This document shows, one piece after another, positions 26,180-33,618 of a stretch of DNA of 64,000 nucleotides. A program made the translations under genes and the position numbers. Numbering within the stretch: the stretch's first letter is position 1; every line of letters begins with the position of its first letter. The DNA comes from Ferrovibrio sp. (GTDB taxonomy: Bacteria > Pseudomonadota > Alphaproteobacteria > Ferrovibrionales > Ferrovibrionaceae). The DNA lies in NCBI RefSeq assembly GCF_017994015.1, contig NZ_JAGOLP010000002.1, forward strand, positions 124,001-188,000, written 5' to 3'. The notes under the pieces were generated by a model that worked only from the letters and a program-made list of their open reading frames with translations, was not told where the DNA came from and did no database searches.

Positions 26180-26800
26180 TTACTGCCCGGGGATATGCTT
26201 GATCTTGTCGGCCGGCACCAGCACCGGCGCCGCAGCGCCCGGCGGCTGCCAGTAATAATGGAAGCCGGCTGAATCGCGCTTCTGGAAATACATGATGCGG
26301 ATCGGATACCAGCCCGGCTGGGTGATATCCAGGAATTTGGTCGGCGTGGTGCGTTCCGGATGGGTGGTCGGATCGTCCGACACCATCACATTGCCGATCC
26401 AGGAACGGTTGCCGTCATTGGTGCGGGCGGCAAAGCCATAGCGGCCCGGCTGATCGAGCAGGATATAACCGTCGAAACGGATACCGTAGAAGATTTCAGT
26501 CGGCGCACCAAAGATGTTGCCCCGCGCTGAAGTGGCGCTCAGCACCGTTACCGGCGCGCCGGGCCGGCCGGTGGCCTTGCCGCTGGCGCCTTGCGGCATG
26601 TTGTCGATGTCGTCATAGGTGCCGCTGAAATAGGTGGTGGCTAGGCCGGGCTGCAACTGCGCTGCCGCCGGTTGCGGCATGGCGAGCTGCGGCGGGCCGT
26701 TATAGTCCGGTTCCTTGTTGTTGGTGACGCAGCCGGCCAGGCCGAAGCCCAGCAGGGCCACGGCAGCCAGCGCTAAAAATCTGTTCTTCGCCCGGATCAT
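26180..26800 (-). CDS. PA14-like lipoprotein
   Basis: 206 residues. The N-terminus, MIRAKNRFLALAAVALLGFGLAGC, is a lipoprotein signal with lipobox LAGC. The mature part has a PA14-like beta-sandwich pattern: GIRFDGYILLDQPGRYGFAARTNDGNRSWIGNV, then ITQPGWYPIRIMYFQKRDS and FHYYWQPPG. PA14 domains bind carbohydrates in many secreted proteins; binding partner here unknown. It is probably anchored in the outer membrane. Start at 26800 is preceded by AGGGGG. Confidence 0.72.
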   Translation of the reverse strand: MIRAKNRFLALAAVALLGFGLAGCVTNNKEPDYNGPPQLAMPQPAAAQLQPGLATTYFSGTYDDIDNMPQGASGKATGRPGAPVTVLSATSARGNIFGAPTEIFYGIRFDGYILLDQPGRYGFAARTNDGNRSWIGNVMVSDDPTTHPERTTPTKFLDITQPGWYPIRIMYFQKRDSAGFHYYWQPPGAAAPVLVPADKIKHIPGQ

Positions 26801-26969
26801 TATCGCCCCCTGAAATGCCATGTGTCAGCGGCCACAAGCCTAACAGGCGGCGCGGCTGAGCCGCAAGCCATGCTGCCGGTGACGGTTGATACAGGCATTA
26901 ACAATATTTCATGCCCAACCAGCGGTAGCCGGCTTGCGGTCGGGCACCCGGCAAGGCAAAAGCTGCGCC

Positions 26970-27626
26970 ATGAACTCGCTGCCGCCCGATCTGTCGCAAC
27001 CCGACCCGATGCGCCTGTTATTCGCCACCCCGCTGATCCAGCAGGATCTGGCGGGTGAGCCCAACCTGCTGGCCGAGCTGCGCGCGCTGCTGCTGGCGCG
27101 GGCAGCGGAAGATCGTGGCCGCCAGCATTCCAACCAGGGCGGCTGGCAATCCGATGATTGCCTGCTGGATTGGGGCGGCGCCCCGGTGCGGCGGCTGTTC
27201 GACCATATTGACCGCCTGGTGCGGGATTACACCATGGTCAGCACCGAGAGCGGTTTGCAGCGCCTGCCGCTGAACTGGCGCATCAATGCCTGGGCGAATA
27301 TCAATCGCCCGGGTGATAGCAACGACCTGCATTGCCATCCCGGCGCCTTCTGGTCGGGCTGCTTCTATGTTGACGATGCCGGCATTGCCGGCCAGCCGGA
27401 ACGCGGCGGCGGCTTGCGATTTTACGATCCGCGCGGGCCGATGCCACTGCTGCATGCGCCGCTGGTGAAGATGGCGATCAAGGGCTGCGTCAGCGCCGGC
27501 CTGGGCGAGACGGTTTATCCGCGCAGCGGCCTGCTGCTGCTGTTTCCGGCCTGGCTGAACCATGCCGTAACGCCGCATAATGGCACGCGCGAGCGCATTT
27601 CCATCGCCTTCAACTACGCCGCCTGA
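26970..27626 (+). CDS. Putative 2OG-Fe(II) oxygenase (TIGR02466-type)
   Basis: 218 residues. WRINAWANINRPGDSNDLHCHPGAFWSGCFYVD contains the iron-binding H-x-H/D arrangement, GGGLRFYDPRG follows, and SGLLLLFPAWLNHAVTPHNGTRERISIAFNY supplies the distal His and the 2-oxoglutarate-binding Arg. This fits the bacterial family TIGR02466 of putative 2OG-dependent dioxygenases; substrate unknown. The ATG at 26970 starts the conserved region. It is convergent with xth, 4 bp apart. Confidence 0.82.
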   Translation: MNSLPPDLSQPDPMRLLFATPLIQQDLAGEPNLLAELRALLLARAAEDRGRQHSNQGGWQSDDCLLDWGGAPVRRLFDHIDRLVRDYTMVSTESGLQRLPLNWRINAWANINRPGDSNDLHCHPGAFWSGCFYVDDAGIAGQPERGGGLRFYDPRGPMPLLHAPLVKMAIKGCVSAGLGETVYPRSGLLLLFPAWLNHAVTPHNGTRERISIAFNYAA

Positions 27627-27630
27627 AGGC

Positions 27631-28491
27631 TCAGGCGAGGTCGAGTGTCACCAGGATCGGGGCGTGATCGGAGGCTTTTTCGCGGCCGCGTAATGCCTTG
27701 GCGACACTGGCGGCCTTGAGCCGCGGCGCCAGGTCGGGGCTGACCCAGACATGGTCGAGCCGGCGGCCCTTGTCGGCCTTCTCCCAATCCGGCGAGCGGT
27801 AGCTCCACCAGGAATACAGTTTTGCCGGCGCCGGGGTGAACTGGCGCACGGCATCGATCCAGCCATGTGCTGCCTGTAGCGCCAGCAGGCCCTCGGTTTC
27901 CACCGGCGTATGGCTCACCACGCCAAGCAGCTGCTTGTGCGACCACACATCACTTTCCAGCGGTGCGATATTCAGATCGCCCACCATCACATGGCGCTGG
28001 CCCTGGCCCTTCAGGGTCTTCGACCAGGCGGTCATCTCGGCCAGCACATCAAGCTTATGGGCGAATTTGTCATTCTTGGCCGCATCCGGAATATCACCGC
28101 CGGCCGGTACATAGAAGTTATGAATCACCGTGCCGTCCGGCAGCCGGGCGGCGATATGGCGCTTGTCGTCGCGCCCGGCCAGGCTCTTGGCTTCAGCCAG
28201 TTCCAGCGGCAGGCGGCCGAAGATCGCCACGCCGTTATAGCCCGGCTGGCCGCGGATCAGGCGATATTCATAGCCATGCTGGGCAAACAGCTCATGCGGA
28301 AATTCATCATCGCGCACCTTGGTTTCCTGCAAACACAGAATGTCCGGGCTGTGTTCACGCAGGAAGCCGTCCATCAGCTCCAGCCGGGCGCGCACGGAAT
28401 TGATATTCCAGGTTGCCAGTGTGAGCGGATGTTGACTAACAGAAGATTGCAGATTGGCAGCAGTTTTTTTCATCGGCATGAAAAAAGGCAT
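27631..28491 (-). CDS. xth: Exodeoxyribonuclease III (XthA family)
   Basis: About 286 residues. The endonuclease/exonuclease/phosphatase motifs are all present: LATWNINSVRARL, LCLQETKV (catalytic Glu), NFYVPAGGD, VMVGDLNIAP, DKGRRLDHVWVSPDL and KASDHAPILVTLDL with the catalytic DH. It is an AP endonuclease/3'-exonuclease for base excision repair. The start is uncertain: in-frame ATGs at 28491, 28479 and 28473 precede the conserved core, which starts about 20 codons later; 28491 is used. It is divergent from the pentapeptide gene. Confidence 0.92.
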   Translation of the reverse strand: MPFFMPMKKTAANLQSSVSQHPLTLATWNINSVRARLELMDGFLREHSPDILCLQETKVRDDEFPHELFAQHGYEYRLIRGQPGYNGVAIFGRLPLELAEAKSLAGRDDKRHIAARLPDGTVIHNFYVPAGGDIPDAAKNDKFAHKLDVLAEMTAWSKTLKGQGQRHVMVGDLNIAPLESDVWSHKQLLGVVSHTPVETEGLLALQAAHGWIDAVRQFTPAPAKLYSWWSYRSPDWEKADKGRRLDHVWVSPDLAPRLKAASVAKALRGREKASDHAPILVTLDLA

Positions 28492-28547
28492 AGCAAATTC
28501 ACGCTCTGCTCGCCAGCCGCAAAGCGGCATGGCATAACAACGTCACG

Positions 28548-29777
28548 ATGTGCGCCGCCCCGGTCAATCCCTCGCGCGATTTGCAGATAACCCTGTCGCG
28601 CCATGCCGCCTTTCTGGCCCGGCACCCCGATGGTGCGCGGCTGCAATTGCGCGGCCAGCGGCTGTCCGGACTCAATCTGGCGAAAGTCAATTTTTCGGAT
28701 GCGGTGCTGCCCGGCTGCATCTTCACCCAGAGCGATCTACGGCAGGCCGAATTCCGCCGCACGGATTTGTTTGGTGCCGATTTTGGCCGTGCTGATCTGG
28801 GCGAGGCGGTTTTTGACCGTGCCGATCTGCGCGGCGTTTATTTCGGTTCCGCCAAGCTGCGCAAGGCTTCCTTCGCCCAGGCCGACATGCGGCCGGGCCA
28901 GTTCATGCGCACCAGCGCCGATGGCCATAGCGAAAGCCGGCTGGTCTCCACCGATCTCACCGATGCCAATCTGGATGGCGCCGATTTCAAGGGTGCCCAG
29001 CTTGATCAGGCCAAGTTTGCGGTGGCCTCGGCCAAGGGCGCCAATTTTGCCGCCGCCGAGCTTTATGCCAGCAATTTCTCCGGCGCCGATCTGAGCGGCG
29101 CCAACTTTGCCGGCGCGCGGCTCAAGGATGCCAACCTGCTCGGCGCCAAGGTGGATGGCTGCAATTTTGAGGGCGCCGATCTGCGCGGCGCCAATCTGCG
29201 CAATGTTGATCTGGCCCGCGCCAACTTGGGCAATGCCAAACTGGACGGCGCGATCTACCGCAAGGATAGCGACCTGCCGGCCGATGTGGCGGTGAAGCTG
29301 GCGGCGCATAGTCAGTGGATCGCCTCGCAGGGCGCCAGCGGCGAACGGGCGCAATTCCGCGCCGCCGATCTGACCGGGCAGAATTTTGGCAGCTGCGACC
29401 TGCGCGCCGCCGATTTAAGCGGCGCCAAACTGACCGGCGCCATCTTCGATGATGCGCAATTGATGTTCACGGTGTTTGCCGGCGCCGATCTGCGCGGCGC
29501 ACGGTTTGATCATGCCGGGCTGAATGGCGTCGACCTTTCCGGCGCCGACCTGACCGGGGCGCGGCTGCGCGGCGCGCAATTCCTCGGAGTTGACATCTAT
29601 GGCACGGATAATCGGCCCACCGGGCGGCGGCGCCATCCACAATTGCACGGCACCATCCTGCGCCGCGCCGATCTCACCGGCGCCGAATTTGAAGGCGTCG
29701 ATCTCAGCCATTGCGATTTTGCCGAGGCCATCCTGGCCGGTGTCAGCTATCGCAACTGCGTCGGCGTGCCGGATTAG
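28548..29777 (+). CDS. Pentapeptide repeat protein
   Basis: 409 residues consisting mostly of A(D/N)LxG/A-type pentapeptides, in two blocks of right-handed quadrilateral beta-helix: about residues 35-240 and 265-400. A non-repeat segment of about 25 residues (DLPADVAVKLAAHSQWIASQ) separates them. No membrane segments or enzymatic domain are visible. Such proteins may mimic DNA (gyrase protection) or act as scaffolds, but nothing here decides. It lies divergent to xth. Confidence 0.9.
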   Translation: MCAAPVNPSRDLQITLSRHAAFLARHPDGARLQLRGQRLSGLNLAKVNFSDAVLPGCIFTQSDLRQAEFRRTDLFGADFGRADLGEAVFDRADLRGVYFGSAKLRKASFAQADMRPGQFMRTSADGHSESRLVSTDLTDANLDGADFKGAQLDQAKFAVASAKGANFAAAELYASNFSGADLSGANFAGARLKDANLLGAKVDGCNFEGADLRGANLRNVDLARANLGNAKLDGAIYRKDSDLPADVAVKLAAHSQWIASQGASGERAQFRAADLTGQNFGSCDLRAADLSGAKLTGAIFDDAQLMFTVFAGADLRGARFDHAGLNGVDLSGADLTGARLRGAQFLGVDIYGTDNRPTGRRRHPQLHGTILRRADLTGAEFEGVDLSHCDFAEAILAGVSYRNCVGVPD

Positions 29778-29885
29778 AGTAGAGCGCGCTGTTTCGTCGC
29801 AGGTGGTTGATCCCGCCTTGCACTGCGCCATCGTGATGCCTGTAATATCACCCCACTGCCCAGGAAATGGGCAAGGAGAAGCATC

Positions 29886-30125
29886 ATGCATAGCCGCAGC
29901 GACAAGATTTTTGCCATCGGCATCACCCTGGCCCTGATCGGGGCCTTGCTGGGCGCGATCTACATGTCGGTGCGGTTCTGGACCGGCATGGGCGCCGATC
30001 TGGAAGATGCCGCCGTGATTCCGATGACCCTGGGCATCCTGCTCAGCCTGGTGCTTGGCGGCATCGTGGTGGGCATCTACCTCTATGGCCGGCGCCAGGA
30101 AATCAGCCGCTCGCTGAAGCCATAA
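29886..30125 (+). CDS. Small two-TM membrane protein
   Basis: 79 residues with two hydrophobic helices: FAIGITLALIGALLGAIYMSV and PMTLGILLSLVLGGIVVGIYLYG, with a short polar hairpin between and a basic C-terminus (RRQEISRSLKP). Preceded by AAGGAGAAG at 29874-29882. No family recognised; function unknown. It may be membrane-anchoring or regulatory. Confidence 0.65.
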   Translation: MHSRSDKIFAIGITLALIGALLGAIYMSVRFWTGMGADLEDAAVIPMTLGILLSLVLGGIVVGIYLYGRRQEISRSLKP

Positions 30126-30137
30126 AGCCGCCCTGGC

Positions 30138-30331
30138 TCAAAATGCTTTCGGCAGTCCGGCATCTTTCAAGGTGCCATTGGCCGTATGACGGGATTTTAT
30201 ATCGCCATCGACAGGAAATGTTGTGCCGCTGATCGGGCTATACCAACTCTCTTGATCACCCTTGCCCTGGCGCACAAGATAGCACCAGCCGCTTTGAGGA
30301 TTTCCTTGACCAGCTTGGAATAGCCCGCCAT
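30138..30331 (-). pseudogene. hicA toxin remnant, frameshifted
   Basis: Read leftward from ATG 30331, the frame gives MAGYSKLVKEILKAAG, a HicA N-terminus, then shifts. In another frame the sequence continues CYLVRQGKGDQESWYSPISG, then TTFPVDGDIKSRHTANGTLK and DAGLPKAF, the HicA middle and end, and stops at 30138. The break at GCTGGTGC can be explained by loss of one 4-bp repeat unit from GCTGGCTGGTGC, which would have encoded AGWC. The ORF as it stands is therefore broken. It lies 8 bp downstream of the intact DUF1902 gene. The sequencing-error alternative cannot be excluded. Confidence 0.8.
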
Positions 30332-30339
30332 CCGCCGGC

Positions 30340-30585
30340 TCAGGCTACGGCAAGCTCGGTGTGGTCGATAGGTGTCAGTGCCAGCCAGTCAATGGCGATA
30401 ACAATCTCACTCTGGCCGGCATAGCCGCGTGCTTCCAGCACATCCGGCACGATGCTTTGCAGGCGGCTTTGCAAGGCGTCGCGGCTGGCTGCCTCGGTGG
30501 TGATGTTCTGCGGCGGACTGGTTGCCACCCAGACCTTCGCGTCATCGTCCCAGACAGCCTGGAATTTGATCTTGAGCACGGCCAT
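30340..30585 (-). CDS. DUF1902 protein, HicB-like antitoxin
   Basis: 81 residues starting MAVLKIKFQAVWDDDAKVWVATS, a strand pattern typical of DUF1902/HicB-like antitoxins, and containing SRLQSIVPDVLEARGYA. In alphaproteobacteria, DUF1902 genes are paired with a HicA toxin immediately downstream; here that toxin (30331-30138) is frameshifted. The gene is thus an antitoxin relic that may still regulate its own promoter. It reads as intact. Confidence 0.75.
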   Translation of the reverse strand: MAVLKIKFQAVWDDDAKVWVATSPPQNITTEAASRDALQSRLQSIVPDVLEARGYAGQSEIVIAIDWLALTPIDHTELAVA

Positions 30586-30672
30586 GACCTAATCCTTGCA
30601 GCGATTGGCGGGGGAAAACAGCAGTTTATACTACAGCCCCGGCGATGTTCTGTATCGGGCATTCTTACCGAT

Positions 30673-30726
30673 CAGAATACACTGCCGTATCAGAATACAC
30701 TGCCGGATCAAAACACACTGAATGTG
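30673..30726. repeat. 18-bp tandem repeats
   Basis: Two near-identical 18-bp units, CAGAATACACTGCCGTAT (30673-30690) and CAGAATACACTGCCGGAT (30691-30708), plus a third diverged unit (30709-30726) that overlaps the 3' end of the neighbouring gene. It looks like local slippage duplication of that gene's end. Confidence 0.6.
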
Positions 30727-31421
30727 TTGCCGGCCAGGCCAAGTGGCCAGCGGCCCTGTTCGTAGAGGCGGAATTTGGCGGCGAAGGCATGGCTTTCGCC
30801 ATCATCCAGGCCGGTGATCGCCTCGCCCACCGCCTGCACCGCCAGCACCAGGGCGGCCTGATAGGCGGCCTGGGCTGCCGCCTGGCCGGCGGCCTTGACC
30901 AGTTCCTCATCCTCCAGCCCAACCCGCGCCACCGCCTCGATCGCCCTGGCCAAAGCCAGTTCGCCGGCGCGCAGCGACACATGATTCAGCGCCACATGCA
31001 GGTCATGCACCGGCAGGAATTGTTCGGCCAGTTCCAGCAAAGCCTGATGCGCCTGATCCTCGGCTTGCCAGAGTTCGCCGCTCCAATCCGGATCGGCCAC
31101 GGCATCGGCGGCCTGGCGCCAGGTGGCGATGCCGCCGATGCTGGTGTCAAAAAAGCCCAAGGCGGCGCAATAATTTTCCGCCTCTGTCAGCTCGGCGGCG
31201 GTCAGCGGCCGGCCGGCGGCACCAAACCAGTTGATGCCGGGCAGCAGCTTGGCCAGCCGGGCCACGGCGCGCAGGCCGTCCAGCGCGGCATCGCCTTCCT
31301 CCAGGGCCTCGTCCTCGTCCCAGGCCTCGGCCATGCCGAAAGTGTCGGTTTCCGGCTCGTCGTCATTGGCATAGGGCCGCGCGCGGCGCGGGCCGGTATC
31401 ATCATCCTGCGGACCGGCCAT
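30708..31421 (-). CDS. Uncharacterised acidic protein downstream of gentisate dioxygenase
   Basis: 237 residues. The N-terminal 50 residues are highly acidic and disordered-looking (DEPETDTFGMAEAWDEDEALEEGD). The rest is alanine-rich and helical (WQAEDQAHQALLELAEQFL; AAAQAAYQAALVLAVQAVGEAI). I recognise no family. Its start overlaps the gentisate dioxygenase stop by one base (TGATG), so it is coupled to that gene. An 18-bp tandem repeat touches its 3' end. Function unknown; the coupling alone suggests an accessory role. Confidence 0.6.
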   Translation of the reverse strand: MAGPQDDDTGPRRARPYANDDEPETDTFGMAEAWDEDEALEEGDAALDGLRAVARLAKLLPGINWFGAAGRPLTAAELTEAENYCAALGFFDTSIGGIATWRQAADAVADPDWSGELWQAEDQAHQALLELAEQFLPVHDLHVALNHVSLRAGELALARAIEAVARVGLEDEELVKAAGQAAAQAAYQAALVLAVQAVGEAITGLDDGESHAFAAKFRLYEQGRWPLGLAGNTFSVF

Positions 31422-32485
31422 CAGCGGTTACCTCGGCTTTCACGCCACAGGCCGAGCTTTTTCTGCACCGGGCGGTCGGAGAAACTGAACAACACCGCAT
31501 CGCCATCGGGCGTGTGGTGGCTATGCGGCACCCAGCTTGGAATCACAAAGATGTCGCGCTTGCCCCAATCAAAGCGCTGCTCGCCCACCAGGCTGTAGCC
31601 GCGCCCTTCCACCACGCTGAACACGGTGGCATCGCTGCTGCGATAGCTCTCGCCGGCAAAGCCCTTCGGCAGCAACTGCATGAAGCTGGCAATGGTCGGC
31701 ATGGCATAGTCGCCGTTGGCCGGGTTGATATATTGCATCTTCAGGCCGTGGCAGGGATCCCAGGCTTCCAGGCGGCGCATGGTGTCCAGCGCCTCGCGGG
31801 TGCGGCGATAGGGATAGTTGAAAATCGGCGAGGTGCGGCTCTGCGGTTCATAATCCAGCGGCAGCAGGCCAGCGCCATAACGCGCCGCACTGTCGCCGAT
31901 TGGCCTGGTAAGTGGCTGGCTTTCCGCCGGATAGCGTTCCATGAAAGAGCAATCCAGCGCCTGGATCAGCGGAATGTCGAGGCCATCAAGCCACACCATC
32001 GGGCCGGTGGACTCATTGCCGTGATCATGCCAGGTCCAGGATGGCGTGATGATGAAATCGCCTTCTTCCATGATGGTCTTTTCGCCATCCACAGCAGTGA
32101 AGGCGCCGCTGCCTTCCACCACAAAGCGCAAGGCGGATTGGCTATGGCGATGCGATGGCGCCACCTCGCCGGGCAGGATCAGTTGCAGCCCGGCATAGAG
32201 CGAGGTGGTGATGCGCGATTGCCCGGGCAGGCCGGGATTTTCCAGGATCAGCACACGGCGTTCTGCTTCGCGCGCGGTGATCAGGTCGCCGGCTTCCAGC
32301 ACAAAGGGGCGCACGGCTTCATACTGCCACAGGGCCGGCTGGCAGGCGCTTTTTGGCTGCGGCAGCACCAGGCCATGCAGCACTTCCCATAGCGGTGTCA
32401 TCTGCTGCGCGCCGATCCGCTGGTAATAGGCGCGGCGCGCGGCGGATACGGCATCGCTGTCTGAGGTCTGACTCTGCTGCATCAT
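31421..32485 (-). CDS. Gentisate 1,2-dioxygenase
   Basis: 354 residues, the usual length. A bicupin: the N-terminal cupin has LILPGEVAPSHRHSQSALRFVVEG (metal His in HRH) and IITPSWTWHDHGN; the C-terminal half has FSVVEGRGYSLVGEQRFDWGKRDIFVIPSWVPHSHHT. It opens the ring of gentisate to maleylpyruvate using Fe(II). The ATG at 32485 (MMQQSQ) follows GGAGAGGGAG; a longer open frame upstream lacks conserved features. No maleylpyruvate isomerase or fumarylpyruvate hydrolase is present in the window, so the rest of the pathway must be elsewhere. Confidence 0.93.
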   Translation of the reverse strand: MMQQSQTSDSDAVSAARRAYYQRIGAQQMTPLWEVLHGLVLPQPKSACQPALWQYEAVRPFVLEAGDLITAREAERRVLILENPGLPGQSRITTSLYAGLQLILPGEVAPSHRHSQSALRFVVEGSGAFTAVDGEKTIMEEGDFIITPSWTWHDHGNESTGPMVWLDGLDIPLIQALDCSFMERYPAESQPLTRPIGDSAARYGAGLLPLDYEPQSRTSPIFNYPYRRTREALDTMRRLEAWDPCHGLKMQYINPANGDYAMPTIASFMQLLPKGFAGESYRSSDATVFSVVEGRGYSLVGEQRFDWGKRDIFVIPSWVPHSHHTPDGDAVLFSFSDRPVQKKLGLWRESRGNR

Positions 32486-32530
32486 CACGGCTCCCTCTCC
32501 GGGCGGCATTGTAACGCTTGCGGCTGCAAG

Positions 32531-32580
32531 AAAAAACGCCCGGCGGGCTCCAGCTAAACAGAGCCGCACGCCGGGCGTTT
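32531..32580 (-). terminator. Rho-independent terminator upstream of gentisate dioxygenase
   Basis: Hairpin with arms AAACGCCCGGCG plus GGCTC (32534-32550) and GAGCC plus CGCCGGGCGTTT (32561-32580). On the minus strand it ends in TTTTTTCTT, so it terminates transcripts coming from the response-regulator gene and insulates gentisate dioxygenase. The 170 bp between 32581 and 32753 show no gene. Confidence 0.8.
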
Positions 32581-32753
32581 GCTCAAACACCGGGCCGGCG
32601 GGGGGAACGCCGTCCCTTGAGCAGGGACTGCCGGAAAGGGGGGTTTCCGGCTGCGGCCAGGCGGGGGAAGCCAATGGCCACTGCGAGGGATATGGGGATG
32701 CAAAAGCCGCGCTGCAATACGGCGTGGTATGAATTTAAGCTAATATTGCCAGG

Positions 32754-33440
32754 TCAGGCCTCGGCGCGCAGGCGATAGCCGATGCCCGGCTCGGTTTGCA
32801 GCAGCATGGCGCGGCTTGGATTGGGTTCGATCTTATCGCGCAGCTTCTTCACCAGCACCCGCAGCGACTGGCGCTCATGTTCGCCATCATGGTTCCACAA
32901 TTCCTTGGCGATGGCATCCAGCGGCACCACCTGGCCGGCGCGGGTGGCGAGCAGCACCAGCAGGCGGTATTGCATCACGCTGAGCCGCACCTGGCGGGTC
33001 CCCACCATGGCGACGTGCTGCAATTTCGACACGCTGAGCATGCCGGCGCGCACGGTGTCGGTTTCCTCGTTTGCCGCGCTGCGGCGCAGGGCGGCGCGCA
33101 CCCGGGCCAGCAATTCGCCCAGATCATACGGCTTGGTGACATAATCCACCGCGCCGGCATCCAGCGCCGCCACCTTGTTCTCGATTTCCTCATGGCCGGA
33201 AACCACGATCACTGGATAGCCCCGGCGCTCGGGCAATTGCCGCAGCAGGTCCAGCCCGCCCACTTCGGGCATCACCAGATCGAGCAGCATCAATTCAATA
33301 CTTTCAACGCGCAACGCCTCGGTGGCGGCGGCGGCACTGGCGGCTTCTATCACCCGATAGCCGGCCGCTGAGAGCGCGGTTTTGAGATATTGCCGGTCTA
33401 CCGGGGAATCATCAACAACCAGGATGTTGGGGCCGGTCAT
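32754..33440 (-). CDS. OmpR/PhoB-type response regulator
   Basis: 228 residues. Receiver domain: ILVVDDSPVDRQYL with DD (10-11), LLDLVMPEVGGLDLL with phospho-acceptor Asp at about 54, and VDYVTKPYDLGELLARV with Lys about 103. A winged-helix C-terminal domain (QYRLLVLLATRAGQVVPLDAIAKELWNHDGEHERQSLRVLVKKLRDKIE) places it in the OmpR/KdpE group. No histidine kinase is adjacent; the nearest (37.6 kb) is unlinked. A terminator follows at 32531-32580. Confidence 0.92.
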   Translation of the reverse strand: MTGPNILVVDDSPVDRQYLKTALSAAGYRVIEAASAAAATEALRVESIELMLLDLVMPEVGGLDLLRQLPERRGYPVIVVSGHEEIENKVAALDAGAVDYVTKPYDLGELLARVRAALRRSAANEETDTVRAGMLSVSKLQHVAMVGTRQVRLSVMQYRLLVLLATRAGQVVPLDAIAKELWNHDGEHERQSLRVLVKKLRDKIEPNPSRAMLLQTEPGIGYRLRAEA

Positions 33441-33580
33441 TTATGGGCTCCGTTGCTGATCTGTCACGCGGCAAAGGCATAAATCTTTCATCATAATCAC
33501 TCATCCTTTAGCAGATGCCGCGCAGCTTTGCTATGCCGAAGGTAGCATTCCGAACCTCTGGCCCCGGTTAAAGATGTGGC

Positions 33581-33611
33581 TTGACCTTCCCATCATTGGA
33601 AGCACTATCTG
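33581..33611 (+). promoter_or_regulatory. MerR/CueR-type promoter of copA
   Basis: -35 TTGACC (33581-33586), 19-bp spacer, -10 TATCTG (33606-33611). The spacer holds the dyad ACCTTCC-N7-GGAAGCA, fitting the CueR box. The over-long spacer is the hallmark of MerR-family activation. The expected start point is about 7 bp past -10, that is at or next to the copA ATG at 33619. Confidence 0.8.
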
Positions 33612-33618
33612 TTACGGC

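Noticed and set aside
30673..30726. Short tandem repeat as an attachment or iteron site
   Set aside because: Two and a half copies only, next to no integrase or replication gene; it looks like slippage.
32518..32778. 86-codon frame through the terminator region
   Set aside because: Covers a clear terminator and overlaps the response-regulator end; no recognisable features.
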